Shown one piece after another: positions 1 through 10,764 of a DNA stretch of 64,000 nucleotides. How positions within the stretch are numbered: the stretch's first letter is position 1; each line of letters starts with the position of its first letter. This DNA comes from Tetranychus cinnabarinus (Eukaryota > Arthropoda > Arachnida > Trombidiformes > Tetranychidae): contig WHVY01000005.1 in NCBI GenBank assembly GCA_022266195.1, positions 7,130,001 to 7,194,000 of the forward strand. Reading direction: 5' to 3'. Below the pieces are notes generated by a model. That model was not told the origin of the DNA. It saw only the letters and a list, made by a program, of their open reading frames with translations, and searched no databases. Made by a program: the position numbers and the translations under genes.

Positions 1-2699
1 GAACCCAAAAAATTGGACCTTTCCACATTTCGCCTGACAGAATTGACTTTAATTAAATGTCAAAATTGAAACATTAACTGATTACAATGTTAATTGTGTT
101 AATGGAGCGGTTACTGAAAAGGTAACAATTACTTGTCACTTGTTAAACAGTGGAAACAATAAAAGTAAATGAAGTTTGAAATATTAAAAGGTTAATAATG
201 CACATTAAAAAAACGGAGAAAAAAAGAAAAATGAAAAAAATTCTGAAACAAGGTTTGTTAACATGGTAATGATTGTGGTTTAGTGTAATGTTTAAATTAT
301 GATGAAGATGATTATGCAGTTTGATTGCCATGTAATTGGCTGTTTCAAGATGAGGATGAAGGAGGATGCAATAGTGAGAATTGAAAGAATAGGCTTTACA
401 TGTAAATAATTATGACACAGGCAATCAAGGAAAGAATGAGAGAAAAGAGAGAAATGTAGTGAACAATGAAATCTCTAGGCTCTAATATTAGGAAAGGGAA
501 AAGATGATGAAAATGATGATAATGATGATGAGGAATGAAAAAAGAGTTGTTAATGTTGTTATGAATGAGATGAATCGCGTTTCTTTGTCTATGTTTATTA
601 TGAATAAAAATGAGTTTATTGGAGTAAAGCAAGAAAAAAAAACTGGTTAAATTAATCGACCTTTTTTTTTCTTGTGCTTCTTGTTCAACTTAATTCATGT
701 TAATAGAATCACATTAACATTGAATACTTTTCTTCATCTTCTTCTCACTAAACCTTCCTCACTCCTTTCCTCACCCAATTTCAATTATCTTGTTCAAGAT
801 GAGTTGATTAATTTGTTCATTAAGTCAACTTTCAGCTTTTTTTTACTCTTCACTTTACACACTTTTGTTACTTTGTTAACTTTGGATTAACTATTAAACT
901 GTAATTGAGACAGACAAAGCAAATTATCATTATAACAATGTAATCAAACAAGTCAATCTTTTCACTCAATTAAACTTTAATCAATTAACAATGAGCAAAC
1001 AGTTAATTTGCGGTTTCATTCAATTCAATCATTTAATTCCTTCTTCTCATGTTTAACATTTTTAATTGAAACCCAATTTAACCCAAAAAGTTATATCGAT
1101 TAAATTGCAATTATTCATTTCATCTGTTGATTGATTAATTGCGTTTAATCATTTCTCCAGAATTTATTTTCATGTTCTGATTGTAATTTTACAGATTTTA
1201 ATTGCGATTTTGGTTAATTTTGAGTTTACGCTTTAAATTGGAACTCGATTTTATTGCTATTTTTGATTATCGATTCAATTGCAATTATTGTTGCATCTGA
1301 TTAATGATGATTTTTTAGCCAATTTGAATCTTGATTGTTAATTTTTCTTTTGATATTTTGGATATTCGATTGCGATTTGGGTTCTTTGCTTTGGATTGTT
1401 TCATTTTTCAACTTTAATGCTGGATTGGGTTCAAATGGGTTTGGGGGTTTCATTGAATTAAGTTTTAATTGTCTTCTGTTGTTTAATTGAAACTTGGTGA
1501 ACAATTTAAATTGTAACTTGGATTGTTTCCTTGGCTGTTCAACTTGTCTATACTTGCTTTCCAGGCAACTTATAGGCTCAGAATAGGAACCAAAATTTTG
1601 TGTGTAAACTTGCGTGAACAGTTTATCTTAATCATGATTGGAAACTCATAACATCAATATTATTATGGAAAAGGAAAAATGTTATTAGAATAAATTTTTC
1701 TTCTCTTTTCATCCTTTTCTTCCAACTCTTTCTGTCTTATTATTTTCAATTTAAAGTTAGATTTTAATGTCAATCTGATAAAATGAAATTCAATTTTGTC
1801 TTTTTGCTGTTCATTATTTTATAAATAAATGTATTTTTTGTTTGATTGCTCCGAGCATTTCATTTTGTTTTAAACTTCCGATTTTAATGTAATAACCTTT
1901 TTTTTACTTTTTTCAACTTTTTTTGCTTTAACTTTGTTTTGTTATTAAATATAAATGAAGTTTTGCTCATTTCCAGGGTTTTAAGGAATACATTTGATCG
2001 TTTAATTGATCTTTCAAAGGAATTGAAATCTGAATTTAAGTTAACCAATTGGGTTTTGCCTTTAGCATTGGAAATGTAATGATCGTAGGAAAGAATTGAA
2101 ATGAACTTTACATGGAATTCAATTTTCTTTCTTATCTTCCTCATCTTCATCATTCTTTGTCTACAGATTTTCAACTTCTTCAAGATCATTCATCAGACTT
2201 TCGAATCATTTTAATGTCAATTCCATGAAACTTATTTTCCTTTTTTTTCTACTCATTTTATCTTCTTTTTGTCATTGGCTTTACCAATGATGATGATGAT
2301 GATAAGGAGGAGGATGATGTGGATTGAATAGGAATATGTATAAAGAATGGATAAAAGGAATAAGAATGAGAATGAAATTTGGTGAAAGCAAACTCTGTTG
2401 TTTGAGCTTTTCCTTTTTACTTTTTTTTCATTTCATGAAAACTCTGACTTGAATTGTGAATCAGCACATTCAATCCATAAAATAATCTTTTCTTTAACAT
2501 TTTGCTTCTTATTACACTCTATTCTCATATTCATCATCATTATCATTATCATCTGACTTTCTATTTTACTTTCTTGCAAATAGCTTTCTCTTTTTATAGA
2601 CCAATCGAATGAACAAGAAAAGCCTTCAATATATTAATGATACTTGCTGATGGACATGAGAGAAACGATTATTTACATTCTTTGGTTCGATTGTCTGAA
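1..2699. other. Intergenic, no gene recognised
   Basis: A+T-rich DNA with many short homopolymer runs and TTAATTGA-like words. Short open frames exist on both strands, the longest about 100 codons on the minus strand near 1884-2189. They are rich in Lys/Asn/Ile/Phe, as chance frames in such DNA are, and show no recognisable domain. Nothing gene-like is supported. The right end abuts the inverted glucosidase II beta remnant. Confidence 0.6.
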
Positions 2700-3190
2700 G
2701 ATGCTTCGATTTCTCTGATTTGATTATCTAGGCTTAAAATTTGGATTCAATTGCTGAATATTTCTGCTTGGCCTGTTTAGTTTTTTCAATGATAACTAAA
2801 GTCTCAGCATCGTATTCAGAAAGAGGTGAATCTGTTAGACATCATTATCGCAGTCAGATTAATAGTCAGGATTTAGATTAGCATATTAAAAGTCGTGAAT
2901 TCGTCAAGACTCATTTCTTCTTTCATGTGTAAGAAAAACTATGAGAAAACGAGAAAACAAATTTAAGTAAATGAAGCTAAAATTATAGTGAATCAAACAC
3001 ACCTTAGCCTCATCGGGATCAACTACTCCATCATTATTTTGGTCAAATTTAATAAACTGTTGGACTTCTTGGTAACTTAAAATTCCATCGCTATTCCTAT
3101 CCAATTCCTTGAATGCAGCTTCAGCCATTAACTTTTCTTTCTCTTCAATTTTAATCATTTCAGCTTCTTCCTGAGCTTTTCTCTGAGCAT
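2700..3190 (-). pseudogene. Inverted, rearranged fragment of glucosidase II beta (exons 3-6)
   Basis: Read on the minus strand, this is a degraded partial copy of the gene at 7777-10164. From 3190 down to about 2890 it matches the end of exon 3 (two EF-hand loops, DRNSDGILSYQE and DQNNDGVVDPDE), the 64-bp intron 3 and the start of exon 4. From about 2872 to 2836 it matches the end of intron 4. From about 2834 to 2700 it matches an internal piece of exon 6 (PLSEYDAETLVIIEK-like translation). Most of exon 4, all of exon 5 and the start of exon 6 are missing, and the exon 6 piece has an in-frame stop where the parent reads KFLSL. It cannot encode a working subunit. Because the intron is retained it arose by DNA duplication, not retrotransposition. 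Confidence 0.85.
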
Positions 3191-3250
3191 AACCTAAATT
3201 CATAAATTCCTCTTCATTCAAATTTTGCGGGTTATTTAAACCAGTTTAGC

Positions 3251-3370
3251 TGAGCCACCGACAGGAGCCGCTTTTTGCACAAAGTTTCTGTAACAGAAAT
3301 TCTGTTATTAAAGTCAGCCTTGCAATTTTGTTTAATTTGATCTTGTTTTCTTAATTTTTGTTTTGTTAAA
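3251..3370 (+). promoter_or_regulatory. Promoter/leader of RIO1 copy 1, diverged shared block
   Basis: Starts with TGAGCCACCGACAGGAGC (3251-3268), 120 bp before the ATG. The same block with TGAGTCA lies upstream of RIO1 copy 2 (5804-5821) and RCC1 (10765-10782). The following AAGTTTC...AAAGTCA stretch is also shared by all three leaders. No TATA box is obvious. The extent of the transcribed leader is unknown; the promoter role is inferred from position and repetition. Confidence 0.55.
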
Positions 3371-4692
3371 ATGGACCAGGAAATGTTTTATCACGTTTTT
3401 GACCACCTACACACATTATCTGGACACGGATCCTCTCATGTAAAAGATAAATCCGATCGTGCTACTGTTGAAAAAGTGTTGGATAAAAAAACAAGATTAA
3501 TTATATTCAAATTATTAAACTCAAAAATTTTCGAGTTCTTCAATGGGTGTATTTCCACTGGAAAAGAAGCAAATGTTTACCATGCCACTTGCTGTAATGG
3601 TAGTGAAAAGGCGATTAAAGTTTTCAAAACCTCCATATTAGATTTCGGAAATAGAGAAAAATACGTCTCTGGTGAATTCAGATTTCGTCATGGATATTGT
3701 GGCTCCAACAGGAGAAAAATGGTTGCTACTTGGGCAGAAAAAGAAATGAGAAATTTAACCAGAATGTATCATGCTGGAATCAATTGTCCCCAGCCATTTA
3801 TATTGAAAAGTAATATTATCGTGATGAGTTTTATTGGGGAAAACGGTATACCAGCTCCACTTCTTAAAGATGCCCATATCGGTTCAACTGCTCGACAACT
3901 CTATTTGGATTGCATCTTAATAATGCAAAATATTTTTAGGAAATGTAAATTAATACACGCAGATTTGAGTGAATTTAACCTCATGGTTTTCAACAGAAAA
4001 CTTGTCCTAATTGATGTTTCACAAGCTGTTGAATCTAATCATCCCATGGCTTTTGAATTTCTTAGAAACGACATTTCTAATGTAAATGCTTTTTTTAGAA
4101 AAAAAGGAGTTACAACTTTCACCATTCGGGAAATTTTTGATTTTGTTATCAATCCTGATCCTGATATTAATCATATTGAAGAAAATCTAAACCGCTCACT
4201 AAAAACTATTGAAAATCTTACTACAGATCAACTTGTGGAAAGAGAAAAATCTAACGATGTTTTTAAGGAATCTTTTATTCCACAAAGATTAGATCAAGTC
4301 TATGACCCAGAAAGAGATGTTTTTAATCCAGAAGCGAATGTGGAAGCTCAGCTGTATAAAGAAATTAAAATAAATATACATCAGGCTGACTCCGATTCCG
4401 ATTCTGATTCTGGATCTAACTCATTCTCCGAAAATGAAATGTACAATAGGGATTGTAAAAAAATAAAAAAGGTTTCGCAAGCAAGACCTCGTGATGAATC
4501 ACCTGCAAGTAGAAAGGTAACTATAATTTTCTTCGAAATATTCTTGAATTCTTGATATTTAATTCATATTTATTTTCTTGTATTCAGCTACGTAAACGTA
4601 TCGCAAAACTGGCTAAACAGGAGAAACGGGAAAATAAAGTTCCTAAATGCCTAAAAAAACAGAAGACAAAAAAAGGTCCAAAGAAAAAATGA
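3371..4692 (+). CDS. RIOK1: RIO1-type atypical serine/threonine kinase, copy 1
   Basis: Two exons, 3371-4516 and 4588-4692, joined in phase 0, give 416 residues. The start is the first ATG after the shared promoter block. The RIO1 core is complete: nucleotide loop STGKEANVYH (62-71), catalytic lysine in AIKVFK (Lys83), catalytic loop HADLSEFN (Asp198, Asn203) and metal-binding IDVSQ (Asp215). A Ser/Asp-rich stretch follows, then a basic tail in the second exon. In the family this kinase/ATPase acts in late cytoplasmic maturation of the 40S ribosomal subunit. Human RIOK1 is longer, mainly by an acidic N-terminal extension missing here. The copy at 5990-7332 is very similar. This copy has PKCLKKQK in the tail where copy 2 keeps the family-like PKHIKKQK, and no AATAAA signal was found in the short stretch before the glucosidase II beta tail. 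Confidence 0.95.
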
Positions 4693-4789
4693 TGATGAGA
4701 ATCATGAAATTAAATCAAAGCGAGAAATATTGTTGGAAATAACGATTTATCAAATTGTTAAAAATAATTTAATATATTTTTTCACATGG

Positions 4790-5330
4790 TACTATTTTAC
4801 TTTTCCTGCCATTTCAGAATTTATAACAAATGCAATAATTATATAACATTTTTAACTTGTTTTATTTGATTACAGAACTTGGGGTGACTGGACAGGAGGA
4901 GATTCAGATCGTTATTCAAGAATGCGATATGAGAATGGTGTGCAGTGTTGGAATGGTCCTGCTCGATCAGTTGAAGTTTACCTTAAATGTGGCCTTAACA
5001 ATGCTCTGTTATCGACAAGTGAGCCTTCGAGATGTGAATATCGCTTTGAATTCGAAACTCCTGCTCTTTGCAGACCAGAAAATCAAAGTAATTCTCATGA
5101 GCATACCGAGCTTTGAAATTTGAGCATTGAAAATTTAATGATGATAAACCATCATTCCGAAGAAACAAACGATGTCATTTTTACATCAAGTCCTTTTAAT
5201 GTGATGGTTTTTTCCTTTTTTTCAATGCACATTCCTTCGAATTGTTAATAATTCATTTATTTATATTCCTTTACTTGTAAATTTATTTCCGGTATTGATT
5301 TGTCACTGGTTTGCTTCTGCTAGCTTATTA
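4790..5330 (+). pseudogene. Orphan last exon and 3' flank of glucosidase II beta
   Basis: The segment matches the end of intron 6, exon 7 and the 3' flank of the glucosidase II beta gene (9840-10373). The acceptor (ATTACAG ending at 4874) and the exon body 4875-5116 are intact and open, ending in SNSHEHTEL and stop TGA. All upstream exons are absent here; the preceding gene is RIO1 copy 1. The translated exon reads TWGDWTGG, closer to other family members than TWMDWTGG in the complete gene. It may be a dead leftover, or it could be used as a 3' terminal exon by read-through from RIO1 copy 1; the sequence alone cannot decide. Confidence 0.85.
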
Positions 5331-5760
5331 GATATTTGATAAAATAGCAAATTCAAAGAGAGGAAATATTCTCATGAATTTTCATATTCATTTTGTGCAT
5401 TTTGAATAATGCGTTTTCGGCTTTTCAAAAATAATTCTGAAATAATTTCTCTATACTTTAAGTTGAGATGAATTAGCTATCAAATTATATTTGTTCACCA
5501 GTTTACACAGCTCAATCATATTCGGTTTATAACAATACAATAACAATACATAATGATCTGGATAGTTTTAGTAGCACAGCAATAGCCAGTAAAGATTAGT
5601 CACAAAAATTAGAAAAAATCGCTTATAATAAAATGAAGAGTTTTCTAATCTTTCTAATTTAGTGCAACACTGAAGAAAAGTCGGCTTCTCAAATTATAAG
5701 AATGACAAAGTAATAAAAAATTCCTCTTAATACTTATTATACTTAATATTTAACTTCATT
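5331..5760. other. Spacer between glucosidase tail copy and RIO1 copy 2 promoter
   Basis: No gene seen. This stretch has no counterpart at the corresponding place downstream of the complete glucosidase gene (10375-10718). Parts near 5590-5700 resemble the flank of the third tail remnant near 35700-35810 (shared GTCACAAAAA, TAATTTAG and TTCTCAAA words in order). Confidence 0.5.
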
Positions 5761-5780
5761 CAAATTCAAATTCAAATTTA

Positions 5781-5989
5781 GCGCACTATTCAAACTAGTT
5801 TGCTGAGTCACCGACAGGAGCTTCTCTTTGAGCGCAGTCCTATGGAAAGCTAAACGTGCAATTCTGCAGTTTAATAATCATGTGAAATTTAAGGTCTAAA
5901 TCGTGAAAGTTTCTACTATTAAAGTCAACCTTAAAATTTTGTTTGCGTGATCTCTCTTGTTTTATTAAAATTTGGTAGTTATCTTTAAA
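5781..5989 (+). promoter_or_regulatory. Hybrid RCC1/RIO1 promoter of RIO1 copy 2
   Basis: GCGCACTATTCAAACTAGTT and TGAGTCACCGACAGGAGC (5804-5821) are shared with the RCC1 promoter, as is CTATGGAAAGCTAAACGTGCAA. About 45 bp then match the RCC1 start region, including AATCATGTGAAATTTAAGG against AATCATGTACAATTTGAGG. Sequence matching the RIO1 copy 1 leader (ATTAAAGTCA...) follows up to the ATG. The RCC1-derived ATG at 5880 is directly followed by TGA, and a second ATG at 5842 reads ATG GAA AGC TAA. Both would be upstream mini-frames if the transcript starts above them. Confidence 0.6.
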
Positions 5990-7332
5990 ATGGACCAGGA
6001 AATCAAGTTTGATCACCTTTTTGATCACCTACACACAGCATCAGGACACGGATCCTCTCATGTAAAAGATAAGTCCGATCGTGCTACTTGTGAAAAAGTG
6101 CTGGACCCAAAAACAAGATTGATTATATTTAAATTATTAAACTCAAAAATTTTCGAAAGTTTCAATGGGTGTATCTCCACTGGAAAAGAAGCAAATGTTT
6201 ACCATGCCACTTGTTACAATGGTAGTGAAAAAGCCATTAAAGTTTTCAAGACATCTATTTTAGATTTCGGAAATAGAGAAAAATACGTCTCTGGTGAATA
6301 CAGATTTCGTCATGGATATTGTGGCTCCAACAGGAGAAAAATGGTTGCTACTTGGGCAGAAAAAGAAATGCGAAATTTAACCAGACTATATCATGCTGGA
6401 ATCAATTGTCCCCAGCCATTTATATTGAAAAGTAATGTTATTGTGATGAGTTTTATTGGAGAGAACGGTCTACCAGCTCCACTTCTTAAAGATGCCCATA
6501 TTGGTTCAACGGCTCGACAACTCTATTTGGATTGCATCTTTATAATGCGAAATATTTTTAAAAAATGTAAATTAATCCACGCAGATTTGAGTGAATTTAA
6601 CCTCATGGTTTTCAACAAAAAACTTGTCCTAATTGATGTTTCACAAGCTGTTGAATCTAATCATCCCATGGCTTTTGAATTTCTTAGAAACGACATTTCT
6701 AATGTAAATGCTTTTTTCAGAAAAAAAGGAGTTACAACTTTCACCATTCGTGAAATTTTTGATTTTGTTATAAATCCTGATCCTGATAGTGATGATATTG
6801 AAGAAAATCTGAACCGCTCACTAAAAACTATTGAAAATCTCACCACAGATCAACTTGTGGAAAGAGAAAAATCTGACGAAGTTTTCAAGGAATCTTTTAT
6901 TCCACAAAGATTAGATCAAGTCTATGACCCAGAAAGAGATGTTTTTAATCCAGAAGAAAATGTGGAAGCTCAGCTATACAAAGACATTAAAATAAATAAA
7001 CATCAGGCTGACTCCGATTCCGATTCTGATTCTGACATGGATTCTGAATCTGGATCCAACTCATCCTCCGAAAATGAAATGGAAAATAGGGATTGTAAAA
7101 AGATGAAAAAGGTTTCTCAAGCAAGACCTCGTGATGAATCACCTGCTAGTAGAAAGGTAACTATAATTTTCTTCGAAATATTCTTGAATTCTTGATATTT
7201 AATTCATATTTATTTTCTTGTATTCAGCTACGTAAACGTATCGCAAAACTGGCTAAACAGGAGAAACGGGAAAATAAAGTTCCTAAACACATAAAAAAAC
7301 AGAAAACAAAGAAAGGTACAAAGAAAAAATGA
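5990..7332 (+). CDS. RIOK1: RIO1-type atypical serine/threonine kinase, copy 2
   Basis: Two exons, 5990-7156 and 7228-7332, phase 0, give 423 residues. The ATG at 5990 sits in the same AAAATGGACCAGGA context as copy 1. All kinase motifs are kept: STGKEANVYH, catalytic lysine Lys84, HADLSEFN with Asp199, and IDVSQ with Asp216. The Ser/Asp tract is longer than in copy 1. The basic C-terminal tail (KVPKHIKKQK) keeps the His found in the human tail, so this copy looks the more conserved there. It sits directly upstream of the complete glucosidase II beta gene and has an AATAAA signal at 7481. The role is presumed as for copy 1, in 40S subunit maturation. Both copies appear translatable; which is used, or whether both are, is unknown. 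Confidence 0.95.
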
Positions 7333-7480
7333 TTATGAAAACCATGGAATTATATCAAAGCAAGAAATATTGTTGGTACGATATGTTAAATTGTTAAAAA
7401 TGATTTACCATATAATTTCACATACTATTTTTCTTAAAATCATTGAATTATGTTGGTAAAATTAAATCAAAGATTAATGT

Positions 7481-7486
7481 AATAAA
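7481..7486 (+). terminator. Polyadenylation signal of RIO1 copy 2
   Basis: AATAAA about 150 bp after the stop codon. No equivalent remains behind copy 1, where the homologous 3' flank is cut near 4790 by the junction with the glucosidase tail. Confidence 0.5.
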
Positions 7487-7776
7487 ATATGTAAAGGTTT
7501 AATTTGTGTTTCATTTATTGATCTGAACCTGATGAAGTTATTAATTTATGAACTATACTGATATCATTGATGAAAACGGTTAATCAATAGTTGAAATTTA
7601 ATTTGGAGGATTTAAATGATTGCGCTTAGTTGTCATAGAAACAAGCTCTCCGCTGTGATCCAAAGGTTTCTTTGGTGATTTGTCTTTTCTTTAGAGCATC
7701 AACGTTTGTAAGATTAATTAAAGTTTTGATAGACTTTTTTCATATTTATTGTTTCGCTCATTTAGAAGCTTTAATC

Positions 7777-10164
7777 ATGTTATTAACTGGTTATTTGGTG
7801 AGTTTATTATGTTTCACCGTAACCTGGAATTGGTCAAGTGCAACTCAGGTATTGCGACCAAGAGGAGTTGCTTTGCAAAGTAAGTTAACATTGATGATGA
7901 TTCCTAATTTTGATAATTTTCTCTGAGGTGTCTTAGATAAATGATGTCAAACAACAAATTTCGATTAATCATACGATTGATAACTTTTTCAATGTGCATT
8001 TATTAATTAATTATTCTGCTTTTCTTTTCAATTTTCACCATTCTAGAAAAAATATTTTATGATCCAAGTAAAGACTTCAATTGCCTTGACGGTTCTCTCA
8101 AAATACCTTTTGTATTTGTCAATGATGATTACTGTGATTGTGCCGATGGATCTGATGAACCAGGTACGCCAGCATGTCCAAATGGTGTATTTCATTGTTC
8201 AAATTTAGGTTATCAAACTTGGGATATCCCATCATCACGTGTTAACGATGGAATCTGCGGTATGTTACATAAATAATCGGGTTCTTTGTCTTCTCTAAAA
8301 TTCAATTAATTAATCTAATATTTTTTACTATTTTTGCTTTTTAAATTCATACAGATTGCTGTGATGGAAGTGATGAATATAATAGTACCATTAATTGTGT
8401 TGACAACTGTAGTGAACTGGGAAAAGAAGCTTTGGAAGCTGCCCGACGATTAAAAGAACTTTTCAGTGAAGGGTCAAAAATTAGATTAAACCTAATCAAA
8501 GATGCGAAAAGCAAAGCAGAAGAAGATGAGAGGAGACTAGAAGAGTTCAGAAAAGAAATGGAGAAAGTTGAAAATACGAAGAAAGAGAAAGAAGCAATTA
8601 AAAAACAAGCAGAAGAAGAAGAGAAAGCAGCTCTGGATAAATTTCGTGCAGAAGCCGATGCTCAGAGAAAAGCTCAGGAAGAAGCTGAGATGATTAAAAT
8701 TGAAGAGAAAGAAAAGTTAATGGCTGAAGCTGCATTCAAGGAATTAGATAAGAATAGCGATGGAATTTTAAGTTACCAAGAAGTCCAACAATTTATTAAA
8801 TTTGACCAAAATAATGATGGAGTAGTTGATCCCGATGAGGCTAAGGTGTGTTTGATTCACTATAATTTTAGCTTCATTTACTTAAATTTGTTTTCTCGTT
8901 TTATCATAGTTTTTCTTACACATGAAAGAAGAAATGAGTCTTGACGAATTCACCACGACTGGTTGGATTATCATGAAGCCTTTCTACTTAAAAGATAAAA
9001 CGGTATGTCAATTTGTCATTTTGTGAATGATATCAGAAGACTTGGATATGTTTCTTCTATTGCCAATTCTTCCTTCCCGACACCTTCACACTAAACTAGC
9101 ACGATATTTTCGAGTTTAATATTCATTTTTTGCACCATTCTGCCTGAAAAGAAATGATTTAGTATTATGTAATGTTTCTAATTGTATCAAATGATGTTTT
9201 TTCATAATAATTTCGATATGTTACTCTGACTCCTGACTACTAATCTGCTTGCAATAATGATGTCAAACATATAGCCTGAACCACTCCAGAATGATCAAGC
9301 TCTATCTGAAAAAGATGCAGATGGCGATGTAGAAGTAGAACATCCCTCATACGAATCTGATGGTGAAACCGAAGATGATGTTGAAGATTCTAGTGATAAT
9401 GCGGTGAGAAAATTATTTTCTATTTGAATTTCGAGTGAAAAACTCTTATTATTTTAAATTTTTTAGGAAGGAGAAGGAGAAGGAGAAGATGAGGATCATG
9501 GCCCACCTTATCATTCACGTAAAAGACCTCGACCTGATACAACTGTAACAGGAGCACCTCTTCCTGAATACGATGGTGAAACTTTAGCGATAATTGAAAA
9601 AGCTAAACAAGCCAAGCAGGAATATTCTGACGTTGAATCCAAGTTTTTGAGCCTAAATAATCAAATTAGAGAAATCGAAGCATCTTTGGAAATGGATTAC
9701 GGTCCTGAAAGAGAGTTTGCCACTCTTCACGGTCAATGTTTTGAATTCAGTGATAGAGAATATATTTATAAATTCTGTCCATTTAATACAGCCACTCAAA
9801 GATCGAAATCAGGTGGAGGTGAAACCAATCTTGGGTTAGTTATTCTACTTTTCGTGTCATTTCACAATTTATAACAAATGTAATAATTATATAACATCTT
9901 TAATTTGTTTTATTGGATTTCAGAACTTGGATGGATTGGACAGGAGGAGAATCAGATCGTTATTCAAGAATGCGATATGAGAATGGTGTACAGTGTTGGA
10001 ATGGTCCTGCTCGATCAGTTGATGTTTACCTTAAATGTGGCCTTAACAATGCTCTATTATCGACAAGTGAGCCTTCGAGATGTGAATATCGCTTTGAATT
10101 CGAAACTCCTGCTCTTTGCAGACCAGAAAATCAAAGTAATTCTCATGAGCATACCGAGCTTTAA
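7777..10164 (+). CDS. PRKCSH: Glucosidase II beta subunit (80K-H / PRKCSH)
   Basis: Seven exons, 7777-7879, 8047-8259, 8355-8845, 8910-9002, 9275-9403, 9467-9834 and 9924-10164, all in phase, give 545 residues (human about 528). The ATG at 7777 begins a hydrophobic signal peptide, followed by LRPRGVAL as in the family. In order come two LDLa-like Cys/Asp modules (VNDDYCDCADGSDEPG, VNDGICDCCDGSDEY), a Glu/Lys/Ala-rich coiled coil (about 130-235), two EF-hand loops (237-269), an acidic stretch (about 300-355), and the MRH lectin domain from about residue 425 (GQCFEF...CEYRFEFETPALC). It ends in HTEL, an HDEL-like ER retrieval signal. In the family this non-catalytic subunit holds the alpha subunit in the ER and binds mannose while glucose is trimmed from N-glycans. 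Broken copies lie at 2700-3190, 4790-5330 and 35251-35461. Confidence 0.96.
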
Positions 10165-10764
10165 AATTTGAGCATTGAAAATTTAATGATTATAAATCAT
10201 CATTCCAAACAAACAAACGATGTCATTTTTACATCAAGTCCTTTTAATGTGATGGTTTTTTCCTTTTTTCAATGCACATTGCTTCGAATTGTTAATAATT
10301 CATTTATTTATATTCCTTTACTTGTAAATTTATTTTCGGTATTGATTTGTCACTTCGTTTGCTTCTGCTAGCTTCTTACAGGGAAGGTGCCTAAGTGGTA
10401 CGGTCCGATTCGGGAAATTTTATGATAAATCGATAGAAATGAGGGAAAATATGTCTGGTGAAATTTTAGGACTTGCAAATTTTCGCTTCAATTTTTATTC
10501 TATTTTAAAGTCTAATCAGACCCATTGGAATAAGCTGAAAATGGCAAAAACAAAGACATTTCATAAAAAAGCAAACAAAATCAATGTTATTCACAGCGTC
10601 ATAATGGCAATTTTTCATAGGCGAAGGTGACTTTAAGAATTGAAAACTTTTATAAAAATTGAATAAGTATAAAGTAAATGAATAATTGAATCAAAAAGTA
10701 AAGATCTTTTACTCTTTGATTCAAATGCAAATTCAAATCTTGCGCACTATTCAAACTAGTTTGC
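10165..10764. other. Glucosidase II beta to RCC1 intergenic, with a non-homologous block
   Basis: 10165-10373 matches the 3' flank of the orphan tail copy at 5117-5330. 10375-10718 has no counterpart there and looks like an insertion or replacement. It carries a 63-codon frame at 10439-10630 (starts MRENMSGEIL) that resembles nothing I recognise. Homology with the upstream copy resumes near 10720. Confidence 0.5.

Noticed and set aside
3221..3221. Reading the inverted EF-hand frame near 2904-3221 as a small calcium-binding protein gene
   Set aside because: Its second half is the translated intron 3 of glucosidase II beta and its first residues come from unrelated flank, so it is a pseudogene fragment.
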